Below, in pieces: positions 8,720-16,814 of a stretch of DNA of 19,602 bases; positions within the stretch are counted from its first letter, which is position 1; the number at the start of each line of letters is the position of its first letter. The DNA comes from Pelagophyceae sp. CCMP2097 (Eukaryota > Sar > Pelagophyceae): the NCBI GenBank assembly GCA_026770575.1, contig MU657340.1, positions 78,416-98,017 on the forward strand, written 5' to 3'. The position numbers and the translations under genes were made by a program. The notes under the pieces are model-generated. The model was given only the letters and a program-made list of their open reading frames with translations, did no database searches and was not told the origin of the DNA.

Positions 8720-10333
8720 ATGGTGACGCTCGGATTGCTGTCGGTGCGCGCCGTCGCGCTGGGGGTTGCGCACTCGATGGCCACGCTGATCGTGACGTCG
8801 TACGCGGTGTGGCTCGCCCACGGCGGTGAGGTCTGGCTGCCGACGATTTCGCACACATGGGAGGACGCGCCGATGAGCTACGTCTCGCGCTGGACCATCG
8901 GAATGCTCACGCTGCCCTTCGCGCTCACAAACGTCGCGGGCTATTACAATTCGCAGCGCGGCAACGCCGACGTCGAGGCGGCGTCCTTTCGAACCCACAT
9001 TCGAGGTGAACCCAGCGAACCCATCAAGAGGCGCACCGTAGGCCATTTTGGCGGCCCTGGCCGTCGGCGGCGTCTTTTGCTTCTCCTGGTGCGTGCGGCT
9101 GCTCCGCGTCGCGGCCTCTGACGGTCCCCCCCCTCCGACGGTTTTCGCCTAGGGTCGGCGCGATTTGCGACGACACGCTGCCTGCGTGCCGCGGCAACAA
9201 CGCCATCCACTCCGCCTTTGCGATCACGTTCTTCATGCTCTACGACATTTACATGTTCGGCGTCGCCTTCTTCCGGCCGATTGGCCGCCGCGCCTCGGCG
9301 CAGCTCAAGCTCTGCGCCGTCGCGTCCGCCGCCTCGAAGATCCGCTGGCTCCCCATCTTCTCCACGCCCTTCTTCCTCGCCGCCTTCCCCTGGCTGCCCG
9401 TCCTCGAGTGGGGCAACGTCGCCGTCGTCATCGCCTGGACCGAGCTCTCGACGCGCGGCTGCGCGCTCGACTACGCCGCGCTCGACGTCGCGCCCGAGGC
9501 GCGCGGCGGCCCCACGGCGGCGCCGCTGAGCTCGTTCGTCACGACGGCCGCCGCGGGTGCCGTCGCGCTGGCCACGTGCTTCGGGACGCTGATCGCCACG
9601 CTCGCCGCCGGCGTGGCCACGCAAACGCTGCCGCCGCAGGCGGTGCCGTTCATCTCCGACCTCTGGGTCTATCAGCCGGGTGACTGGTGCGTGCGTCGAC
9701 GACGAGGGGCGCGGCAGATCCGGCGGCGGTCCCTCACTCGCCGCGCCGCAGGTTTGCGCGGTGGGGCGTGGTGCACGGCGCACAGGTGGCCATCCTGGGT
9801 CAGGTCCTCGTCGCGGCGCGGTGCGACCCGACGGGCGCGCTGCCGCAGGGCCTGGCCGTCGTCGCGCTCGTCGCGCTCTCCGTCGTCGGCGTCGTCGACG
9901 AGGTCGAGGATCCGACGGTGCACTTTGCGGCCGCGTTCGTCTGGTTCGCAGGCTACGACGCCTTCCTCCTCGCCACTGCGCGGTACCACCGGCACCGCGC
10001 CGCCGTCCTCCTCATCTTCTGCGCCACGCTCGTGGTCCAGTGCATGCGCTTCGCGCCGCGCCGAGCCTACGCGATCGCGCTGCGACTCGACGGTCATTTT
10101 TCGCCCCGCCGCCCGGCGCCGGACTCACGGTCGACCTAGGCATCGGCGCCGTTTCCGAAGACCTGCGGCTTGACTCTTTCCTCGCGGTCCTCGAATGGGC
10201 CGACTGCCTCCTCATCCTCGCCGGGTACGGATTCCTAGTCTTCACCGACGCCTTCAGGAACACGACGGGCGTCGCCATCGTCGCCGGCCAGGCGGCGGAG
10301 GCCAAGCAGGCGAGCTGCGCCGGCGGCGCGTGA
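8720..10333 (+). CDS. Multi-pass membrane protein, tandem Frag1/DRAM/Sfk1-like
   Basis: Exons 8720-8971, 9042-9088, 9153-9686, 9752-10092 and 10140-10333 give 455 residues. Hydrophobic segments throughout indicate roughly ten to twelve membrane spans. The luminal motif WLPTISHTWEDAP (39-51) after the first span resembles the P-x-I-S signature of the Frag1/DRAM/Sfk1 family, whose members act in GPI-anchor remodelling, lysosomal autophagy or plasma-membrane lipid organisation. The protein appears internally duplicated: VPFISDLW (264-271), TVHFAAAFVWFAGYD (333-347) and VLEWADCLLILAGYG (408-422) repeat LPTISHTW, AIHSAFAITFFMLYD (117-131) and VLEWGNVAVVIAWTE (183-197) in the same order and similar spacing. 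Usual members are about half this length. The first intron (8972-9041, GTCGAG donor) is the weakest boundary and was chosen for phase and intron length. The 47-nt last intron is short. Family assignment is from motifs only; the cellular site is unknown. Confidence 0.78.
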
Positions 10334-10778
10334 CCCACAACGCGCCGTTTTTTTTCATCGGACGCGCGGCCTCCACCACGCCCCGCACCGCGGCGGCGTT
10401 GGAAGGAGCGAATGTACACATTTCAATTAAGTTTTATGTTTAGACAACCTCACACGTCGGCATCGGGCATCGCGCTCGGGCCGATGCGCGAGCGACGCGC
10501 CGCCAGGCCGCCACGCCTCGTACGTCCCGCCGAGTGGGACGTATGGCGGCGGGCGTGCACCGCGGGCCGAGGACGGGCCGAGGACGGGCGCTTCCAGACG
10601 TATAGAGAGCCCTGCCGATTACGCCTGCGCTGTTGCGCGCCTGGCGCCGCATATCCAAAAAGTTCGAAGACTTAGTGTTCAACTCGTGCGGGGGATTTGA
10701 AAAGTTGGCGTCAGACAAAATTTGCTGAACTGTTCAAAGTTTGGTAAAGGTTTTTCTGGTTTTCTGTCGCGCGTCGCG
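10334..10778. other. Intergenic region, no gene seen
   Basis: These 445 bp separate two plus-strand genes. The segment around 10410-10445 is AT-rich and may be the 3' end of the upstream transcript. The last 100 bp before 10779 is also AT-rich and may be promoter. An in-frame Met at 10722 could extend the next gene by 19 residues, but it would place extra sequence before the signal peptide. Confidence 0.5.
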
Positions 10779-11936
10779 ATGCTGCGCGGCGCCGGCGTCG
10801 CCGCCGCCCTCCTCGGGCTCTCGCTCGGCTTCGAGGCGCCGGCGAGGCGGGCCGGGTCCCTCGTTCAATTGACGGCCTTTCACGCGGAGGGCGACGGCAG
10901 CGGCGACTTCCTCCTCAGCGGCGTCTGGCGCCTGACGCGGCGCCCCGCGGCGGACGCTGCGCAGCAGCCGCGTGCCATCGCCGGCGCGCGGCCGAGCTGG
11001 TCAGACTCGGCGTACGTCCTCGACTCGCCCTTCCGCGCCGCCGCGCCCGTGCCGCCGCCGCGTCCCCGCGACGGGCGCCGCTGCGTTTCCCCGAGCCGCG
11101 CGCCGCAGGCCACGCAGACGACGATCACCGTGCACCTCTCGAGCGACGGCCGCTTCGCGAGCCCGCCGGACACGGACGAGGCGCTGGCCGTGCGGGGCAA
11201 GTGGTCCTGCGAGGGCCGCGAAGTCGTGCTGACGCGCTTCGGCCGGGCCTCGACGGTCCTCGAGACATACGAGGGCACCGTGACGCCGCGGGCTGCCGGC
11301 GCAGACGCGGCCATCATCGGGCACATGGCCTACGGCGCGCACGAGCCAGAGTACTCTGGCAGCTTCGAGATGGAGATGTTCATGCCGCAGCTGCACCCGC
11401 TCCGCGCGCGCGCGCCCCAGATCCGCGCCGCGCCCATCTTTGCCACGGCGCACCTCGCCGGCAAGTGGAGTTTGCAAATCGTCACCCCCGACTCGGCGAG
11501 CATCGTCGTCGTCGACCTCGACGCAAACGGCTCGTGGCAGACCATCCAGGGCGTTGCGCTTCCGCGCGAGGCCGGCGCCGCCTCCGAAACCGAGGAGCCG
11601 CGCCTCGCGGGCAAGTGGAACATTTACGACTCTGAGATCAACCTCGGCTCGGGCATACGCGGCACAGGCGCCAACCTCTGGCTCTGGCTCCGGCGCTGGG
11701 CGGCCGACGGCACCGTCGTCAGCCGGGGCTGCAACCTCAGCGCCGACAACCTGTACATGGGCCGCATCCAGGGCCCGCGCATTTCGGACGACGACGCGAC
11801 GGCCAAGTCGGCCACGTCCGTCCGCGGCAAAATTGCCCTCGGCTGGTCCTTTGAGCCGGCGTTCATCGGCACGTTCCACATGAAGCGATGGCTCGACGAC
11901 ACCATCGACATCCCGCCCGGCGACTACGACGAATGA
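10779..11936 (+). CDS. Putative plastid-targeted protein with duplicated lipocalin-like module
   Basis: A single open frame of 385 residues. The start at 10779 gives a clean signal-like N-terminus (MLRGAGVAAALLGLSLG) followed by FEAPARRAG, close to the ASA-FAP-type plastid signal of heterokont algae. The rest shows two copies of one pattern. Copy 1 has LSGVW (46-50), VHLSSDGRF (118-126), RGKWSCEGREVVL (139-151) and IIGHMAYG...EPEYSGSFEMEMF (179-201). Copy 2 has LAGKWSL (226-232), VVDLDANGSW (244-253), LAGKWNIYDSEINL (276-289) and RGKIALGWSFEPAFIGTF (349-366). The alternating G-x-W strands and the ligand-barrel look suggest a calycin/lipocalin-like fold, but that is inference. A 60-nt stretch (11049-11108) with splice-like ends is discussed as a finding. 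A 38-bp tandem repeat begins at the stop codon. Confidence 0.82.
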   Translation: MLRGAGVAAALLGLSLGFEAPARRAGSLVQLTAFHAEGDGSGDFLLSGVWRLTRRPAADAAQQPRAIAGARPSWSDSAYVLDSPFRAAAPVPPPRPRDGRRCVSPSRAPQATQTTITVHLSSDGRFASPPDTDEALAVRGKWSCEGREVVLTRFGRASTVLETYEGTVTPRAAGADAAIIGHMAYGAHEPEYSGSFEMEMFMPQLHPLRARAPQIRAAPIFATAHLAGKWSLQIVTPDSASIVVVDLDANGSWQTIQGVALPREAGAASETEEPRLAGKWNIYDSEINLGSGIRGTGANLWLWLRRWAADGTVVSRGCNLSADNLYMGRIQGPRISDDDATAKSATSVRGKIALGWSFEPAFIGTFHMKRWLDDTIDIPPGDYDE

Positions 11937-11995
11937 CCGCGCAACGCTCGTACGACTACGATCACGACGAATGACCGCTCGCCGCTCGTACGACT
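11921..11995. repeat. 38-bp tandem duplication across a stop codon
   Basis: Two imperfect copies with period 38 share ACGACGAATGACCGC (11926-11940 and 11964-11978) and CGCTCGTACGACT (11945-11957 and 11983-11995). The first copy holds the last codons and TGA of the preceding gene; the second lies in its 3' flank. The duplication is out of frame with the gene, so it does not extend the protein. Confidence 0.85.
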
Positions 11996-12203
11996 GCTGC
12001 ACATACACCTGGACATACAACCATCGCACCCGAGTCGCCTCCATCTTTGTTTCTAGAATGTAATGTACTACCGCGACGCAACAACGAACTCGCGCAGTCT
12101 GTCTCCGGCCCGACTCCGCCGAGCGTGCAATCATCCATACGAATGATTACTAGCATCGTCACGATGACGGCAACGCGCGGGCCCTGAATCGGATGTGGGC
12201 TTC

Positions 12204-13082
12204 CTACCACCGCCCTTTGCGGCGGAGCTTCGGGTCGTTGGGCCCGTCGAAGAGGAGCTCCTCCTCCTCCGCAGGCGGCTCGGGGGCGCGCGCCGGCTCC
12301 GGGGGCGGCGGCTCGGGCGCCGCAGCGCTCCGCGGGGACGGCGACGCGGGCGCTGCAGCGCTCCGCGGGGGCGGCGCGGGTGCCGCACGCGGGGGTGGCG
12401 CCTCGGGCGCCGCGGCGCGCCGATCCTCGACGGCCTCGGGCTGCCGCGGCGGGACCTTTTCGGGCGGAGCGCGCTTCTGCTGCTTCGGCCGCAGCGCGGT
12501 GGGAGGCCTTGGGGGCCTCGGCGCCCGCGGGGCCTCGGGGCGGCTCGGGACCTGCGGCAGCTTGGCCGCGATGGTCTGGACCGCCGACGGCACGCGCCGG
12601 ATCGCGACGTACGTCACGCACGGCACGGCGATCCTGCGCGTCAGCAGGTGCGCGACCTCCCAGGGCGCGCGGCGCGCCGCGGGGCCACGCACCTCCAGGC
12701 CAGGCCGAAGGCGGCCTTGATGGCCTTGCCGAGCGGCGCCACGACGTTCCTCTTCAAAGCGCCCGCCGCGTCCGACGGCGGCCGCGCTGCGGCCTTGGGC
12801 TTCGCAGCGACCGGCTTGCGCCACGAGTCCGGCATGCCCTGCCGCGGGCCTGCGCGCAACGTCGAGACGTAGTTCCCCAGAGCGGCGTTCCGACGCACGG
12901 GGCAGGCGCTTGCGGATGACCACGTGCGCGACGGACTTCTTCATGCCGTCGATGTCGCGTACGCGGTAGCCCAGCGCGCGCAGCTCGGTGCGCACTTCGT
13001 CCGGGAGCGGCGTCGCCGCGCCGTCCGCCCCGAGGCGCGCCAACGACGCCAATACCGCGATGCGAAGCATGAACTTGAGCAT
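12204..13082 (-). CDS. Secreted or ER-entry basic, proline-rich protein
   Basis: Exons are the complement of 12204-12633, 12693-12849 and 12899-13082, giving 256 residues with consistent phases. I chose the Met at 13082 because it begins a typical signal peptide (MLKFMLRIAVLASLARLGADG); an in-frame Met 30 codons upstream (13172) would place a basic leader before it. A compact domain follows (PLPDEVRTELRALGYRVRDIDGM), then VAHVVIRKRLPRPRQGMPDSWRKP, an amphipathic basic stretch, and VPCVTYVAIRRVP. Residues about 145-235 are low-complexity Pro/Ala/Arg/Glu. The C-terminus is acidic then basic (EEEELLFDG, DPKLRRKGRW). The two introns (49 and 59 nt) both have GTGCGT donors and GCAG acceptors. I do not recognise the family. 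The gene converges with the 10779 gene. Confidence 0.75.
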   Translation of the reverse strand: MLKFMLRIAVLASLARLGADGAATPLPDEVRTELRALGYRVRDIDGMKKSVAHVVIRKRLPRASERRSGELRLDVARRPAAGHAGLVAQAGRCEAQGRSAAAVGRGGRFEEERRGAARQGHQGRLRPGLEVRGPAARRAPWEVAHLLTRRIAVPCVTYVAIRRVPSAVQTIAAKLPQVPSRPEAPRAPRPPRPPTALRPKQQKRAPPEKVPPRQPEAVEDRRAAAPEAPPPRAAPAPPPRSAAAPASPSPRSAAAPEPPPPEPARAPEPPAEEEELLFDGPNDPKLRRKGRW

Positions 13083-13402
13083 AGGCCGCCGTCTAGGGGG
13101 GGCTTTAGAGCCCGCCCCGCTATCCCCGAGACCGACGCGCCGCTCCGAACCGGGCGCGCGCCGCGTAGCCACTTGCCTCGATAGGATTTTGAACTGACGG
13201 GTGTGTGTTTCAAATCAGGTTAAACTGTATCTAGGGGAAATACCCAGGAAATACCCTGAGAACATACCTTTTGGAAACACCGCGGCCCGTGCGCTGCGCG
13301 GCTGCGGGGTCCTTCGCTGCGGCAAGTGCGGCTTTGACTGCCGCTGCAAGGGCCCGGAGTGCCGATGGCCGGCCGGCAACCAGATTCGACGTCTGATTCA
13401 TA
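13083..13402. other. Intergenic gap with a Cys-rich open frame on the opposite strand
   Basis: This 320-bp gap lies between two minus-strand genes. It contains a near-perfect doublet of GGAAATACCC (about 13235-13256) in an AT-richer patch. On the plus strand 13318-13371 reads CGKCGFDCRCKGPECRWP, six Cys in 18 residues, in the open frame 13201-13674. I cannot support it as a gene because that frame continues antisense through the downstream gene. Confidence 0.4.
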
Positions 13403-15347
13403 TTACCCTGAGGCTTGCGTCGCGGGGCCGCACGCCCTCCGGATCAGCGCGGCGCGCCCCGCGGCCGGGAGGAGGGCGAAGACGCTGGGCCGCGCGATGG
13501 CGAGCATCATCGCCGCTCGCTTGTGGCCGCGGAGCCGCGCGAGCGAGAGCGCGGTGTGGCCCGCGAAGAGGCCGCCCGCGATGCGGTAGCAACGGTTTAT
13601 GCGGCGGTCGCTCGCGAGGAGCGCGGCGACGGCGTCCGCGTGGCCCTTCCACGCCGCGCAGCACAGCGGTGTGAAGCCGTGCGCGTCGGCGGCGTCGGCG
13701 TCGACGCGCGCCGACCTCAGCAGCAGCGCGACGACGCCGGCCGAGCCGCGGCGGCACGCGAGCTACGGGGCGCTCGTTCGCGCGGCGGCAGAGGCGCGGC
13801 AGCACAGGCGGGCCGAGGGCACAGGCGGGGGACTCGCCAGGAGCGGCGTGCACCCGCTGCGGGCGTCGCGCGCCTTCGGGTCGGCGCCGCGCGCGAGCAG
13901 CCGGGCGACGATGGCGGCGTGCCCGCGGCCCGCCGCCGCGAGGAGCGCCGTCTGGCCGCGGCCGTCGCGCGCCTCGAGGTCGACGCCGCCGCGACGCCAC
14001 GCCTCGTCGAAGATGTCGACGCGGCCCGCCGCCGCTGCCAGCAGCAGCGCCTCCGAGTTGCCGCGACGGAGCCGCCTGCGACGCAACGTCAGTGGCGGCG
14101 GCGCACGGAAATTTCAAGGGAGAGACTCACGGGGGGCTCCGCGGCGGCCCCGGGGTGGCGGCGGCCTCCAACGCCTCGGGAGCGTCCAACGCCTCGGCGG
14201 CAGGAGCGTCGGCCTCCAACGTCACCGTGGCCGCGACGGGGGCGTCGCCCGAGAACAAGGCGGCCCACGACGTGGAAATGTCAAAGGTGAGCCACGAGGC
14301 CGCGGGCGCCGCGCCGTCGGCTCCGCCGGCCACGGCGGGCGCGCCGTGGTCCGCGAGCTCGAGCGGCGCGGGCGCCACGGCGCCGCGGCAGACGACGCAG
14401 CCGTCGCAGAGCTCGCAGGGCCTGCCCGGCGCGCACGTCGGGCAGATGGGGCAGCCGCAGCGCGCGTCGTGCGGGTACGGCGCGAGGACGAGGTAGGCGT
14501 CGATGTCGTCCGCCTTGCAGTACGCGCTCCACGACCCGCCGGCGCAGGCGCACGCCCCGCGCCGCCCGCGAACCGCCTCGTTCTGCGCCGCCGTCTGGCC
14601 GCAGCTGTAGCACCAGTGCGTGCGGCAGCGCGCGCAGCCGTCCGACGCGGGCGAGATGTGGTGGCAGGCGTGGCCGTGAAAGTGCGTCGTCGGCGCCGCG
14701 CACGCCGGGCACCGGCGGCTCGTCGCGTCGATGAACCGCGCCGAGAGCGCCTCCTCCTCCGCCGCCGCCTCGGACGGCGAGGAGGCCCACGAGGGGGCCG
14801 AGGGCGGCACCTCGCAGCCCCAGTGCCAGTAGCTCCAGCTCTGCGAGCAGCCGCTGCAGATCTGCGCCAGGCAGTGGTCGCAGTCGACGCGCCGCGGACC
14901 CTGCGTCGCCGCGCCGTCGTCCGGGGGCACGTGGAAGAAGTGGCCGCACTCGCCGCACTCGATGGCGCGGCCGCCGCCGCCGGCGCGGCTCGCGGCGCCG
15001 CGCGCCGACTCGGCCACGGCGCCCTCGAGCCGCTCGAGCTCCGACGCCGAGAGCGCGGAAATGGGCACCGCCGGCGTCCCGTAGAGCGCGCGCGCGTCGG
15101 GCAGGCACGCCAGGCCCCGGCGCCGCACGTCGCGGCAGGCCACCTTGCCGAGTCGCGCCGCGCAGCCGGGGTAGATGCATGCCACGCCACCGCCGCGCAG
15201 CCGCGCGCGGTCGCCCAGCGCCTCGCGCACGATCTGCGTAGTGCACCCGACGCACGCGCGGTGGCCGCACCCGGGCACCGCGTACACCACCGCCGCCGGC
15301 CACAGGCTCCCGCACGCTACGCACTCCTCCTCCGCCGCGGACTCCAT
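13403..15347 (-). CDS. RBR (RING-IBR-RING) E3 ubiquitin ligase with C-terminal ankyrin repeats
   Basis: Exons are the complement of 13403-13762, 13838-14075 and 14131-15347, giving 604 residues. RBR ligases pass ubiquitin from an E2 through a catalytic Cys in RING2 to the substrate. RING1 lies at residues 9-62 (C9, C12, C27, H29, C32, C35, C57, C62). The IBR-like domain lies at 131-178 (C131, C134, C156, C159, C164, C167, H175, C178). RING2 lies at 213-249 (C213-x2-C216, ACHHI with candidate catalytic C228, C238, C241, C246, C249). A further Cys-rich segment follows at 265-320 (CACAGG, CGCPICPTC, CELCDGCVVC). Exons 2 and 3 encode ankyrin repeats, for example GRGQTALLAAAGRGHAAIVARLLARGAD and HGFTPLCCAAWKGHADAVAALL. 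The second intron appears to be GC-AG. The ankyrins probably bind substrate, by analogy with other ankyrin ligases. It is divergent from the 15500 gene. Confidence 0.88.
13763..13837 (-). other. Probable GC-AG intron in the RBR-ankyrin gene
   Basis: Splicing GCGAGT (13837) to the TAG at 13763 gives TPLL joined to LACRRG, which matches the ankyrin consensus TPLHxAAxxG exactly in length. The nearest phase-compatible GT donor (13822) would insert four residues in the middle of that motif. GCGAGT differs from the GTGAGT donors used elsewhere in the window only at the second base. Confidence 0.6.
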
Positions 15348-15499
15348 GGCCGGCCGCGCACGGCCGACCCGCCGACCAGGTCCCGCACCCAGCGCCGCCT
15401 CCTGTGGTCAGCAAGCTTCCAAGAAGTGATCGCTAAACGACTAGCGGACCTCGAGGCGCCTCCGGGCCTGACGCAGCGTCCCGGAGCGGCGCGGCTCGA
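15348..15499. promoter_or_regulatory. Bidirectional promoter region between two E3 ligase genes
   Basis: The start codons of two divergent genes are 152 bp apart, so both promoters must overlap here unless 5' UTRs or non-coding exons lie inside the neighbours. The segment around 15405-15445 is AT-richer than its surroundings. I see no clear TATA box. Confidence 0.45.
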
Positions 15500-16628
15500 A
15501 TGGGGCTCAGCTGGACCCGGCCGCGCGGCCCTCTCGAGGGCAGCGCGGAAGCCGTGGACGCGTTCCTGGACGAATGCTTCGCGGAGACGGGCGCGCTGTC
15601 GGTGACGGTCGAGGCGGGCGCGGCGCGGCCGGACCCGAGCTACGAGCGGTGCGGCGGGCGCGAAGTCGTCGCCCACTTCAAGTGGGAGGCCACGTGGCGG
15701 CGGGCCAAGGTCCGCAGCGTCGACCCGAACGATACGGCCACCGTCCTCTGGGAGGACGGCTTTTTGCAGGTCGGGACGCGCAGGGCGCACATCTGCAGGG
15801 CCGAGCCGTCCAGGGCGTCGCGCAGGCGCTGCATCGGAGACCTCGGCTCGGGCTTCGCGACGGCGCGGGAGCTCTTGCTCGCGACGAAAGAACGCACCGT
15901 CTGGGACTGCGCGAAACGCGGGGACGTCGAAGGATGCCTGCGGCTCATCGTCGACGGCACCGCGACCCCAAACGACCCGGAGCCGCTGGAGCTCGACGGG
16001 GTGGCGTACGCGGGCCGCTCGGCGCTCTACTGGGCCTGCTTCTGTGGCCACACTCGCCTCGTCGAGGCCCTTCTCGAACGCGGCGGCCGCGACGACGACG
16101 GCACGCGAGGATCGGCGTCTGTACGTATAGGCGGGTGGCGCACCGCGACTCTTCCTCTAGGTGCTTCCTGGCGGTGACGAGCGCCGAACGCGCCGACGAC
16201 GACCGCGACATTTTGTTCGACCCTGACGCCAATCTCTTCTCGGACAACGTGGACTACACCCACCCGTCGAGCTCCACCAAGGCCGAGGCGTCTTCATCAG
16301 ATGTCATCCGCCGGCTCCTCGTCGTCCACGCGGCAAAGACAGAGGCCGGCGGGCCCCTCCGACTCTACCGAGTCGGCAAAGACGGGGAATGCTGCGTCTG
16401 CTCGGAACGCGACGCCGACGCGGTCGCATCGCCCTGCGGCCACGTCGCCTGCTGCGAGGCTTGCCTGACTAAGCTGCGCGACAACCGCGAAGGCTGCCCC
16501 ATCTGTGAGTTCGACACGCGATCCAACGGCCGCGCGGCGACGAGTCCTTTTTGCGTTGTCACTGAACGCTTCTGATAGGCCGCGCGAGGATACGCACCAT
16601 TGCACGCGCAGCACGGCTTTCCGGCTGA
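15500..16628 (+). CDS. Tudor-like, ankyrin and RING-finger protein, probable E3 ubiquitin ligase
   Basis: Exons 15500-16116, 16161-16504 and 16579-16628 give 336 residues with consistent phases. Residues about 57-101 (FKWEATWRRAKV, ATVLWEDGFLQ, RRAHICRAE) look like a Tudor/Agenet-type barrel. Residues about 133-196 hold ankyrin-like sequence (CAKRGDVEGCLRLI, SALYWACFCGHTRLVEALLERG). Residues 283-321 form a C3HC4 RING of the IAP/Mindbomb type: C283, C286, C298-G-H300, C304, C307, C318-P-I-C321. The last intron (16505-16578, GTGAGT donor) splits the final RING Cys codon; splicing gives CPICRARI, the usual RING ending, whereas reading through gives a longer, less canonical tail. The first intron is only 44 nt (GTCTGT donor) and is the weakest boundary. 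RING proteins of this type usually transfer ubiquitin directly from an E2; the substrate is unknown. Confidence 0.85.
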
Positions 16629-16666
16629 AGATGCTTCCAAACTCGCGGCAGAAGATGCTTCCAAAC
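16627..16666. repeat. Short tandem repeat, period 24
   Basis: GAAGATGCTTCCAAAC occurs at 16627-16642 and again at 16651-16666. The first copy overlaps the stop codon of the RING gene; the second lies in its 3' flank. Confidence 0.8.
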
Positions 16667-16814
16667 CGTATACTCTCGCTCCGCGTGCCCCAAGCTGGTA
16701 AAAACGCTCTGGGCTGCGCTGCGTCCCCGCGAGGTGGCGCGGCTCCCCTCGCAGACCCCCCGCATACGTGCTGACCATTTGTTCCCAGCTTTACACTCTT
16801 CGGCCGCAGCGGGC

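Noticed and set aside
7402..8829. 475-aa plus-strand open frame
   Set aside because: It crosses exons and introns of the small gene in a wrong frame, then continues into intergenic sequence; Arg/Pro-rich.
9006..9041. 36-nt intron from the GTGAAC donor in the membrane-protein gene
   Set aside because: It is too short and would enter the next exon in a non-hydrophobic frame. The donor at 8972 keeps the transmembrane frame.
13599..15605. 668-aa plus-strand open frame, the longest in the window
   Set aside because: Antisense of the RBR-ankyrin gene, whose zinc-binding motifs on the other strand are unmistakable.
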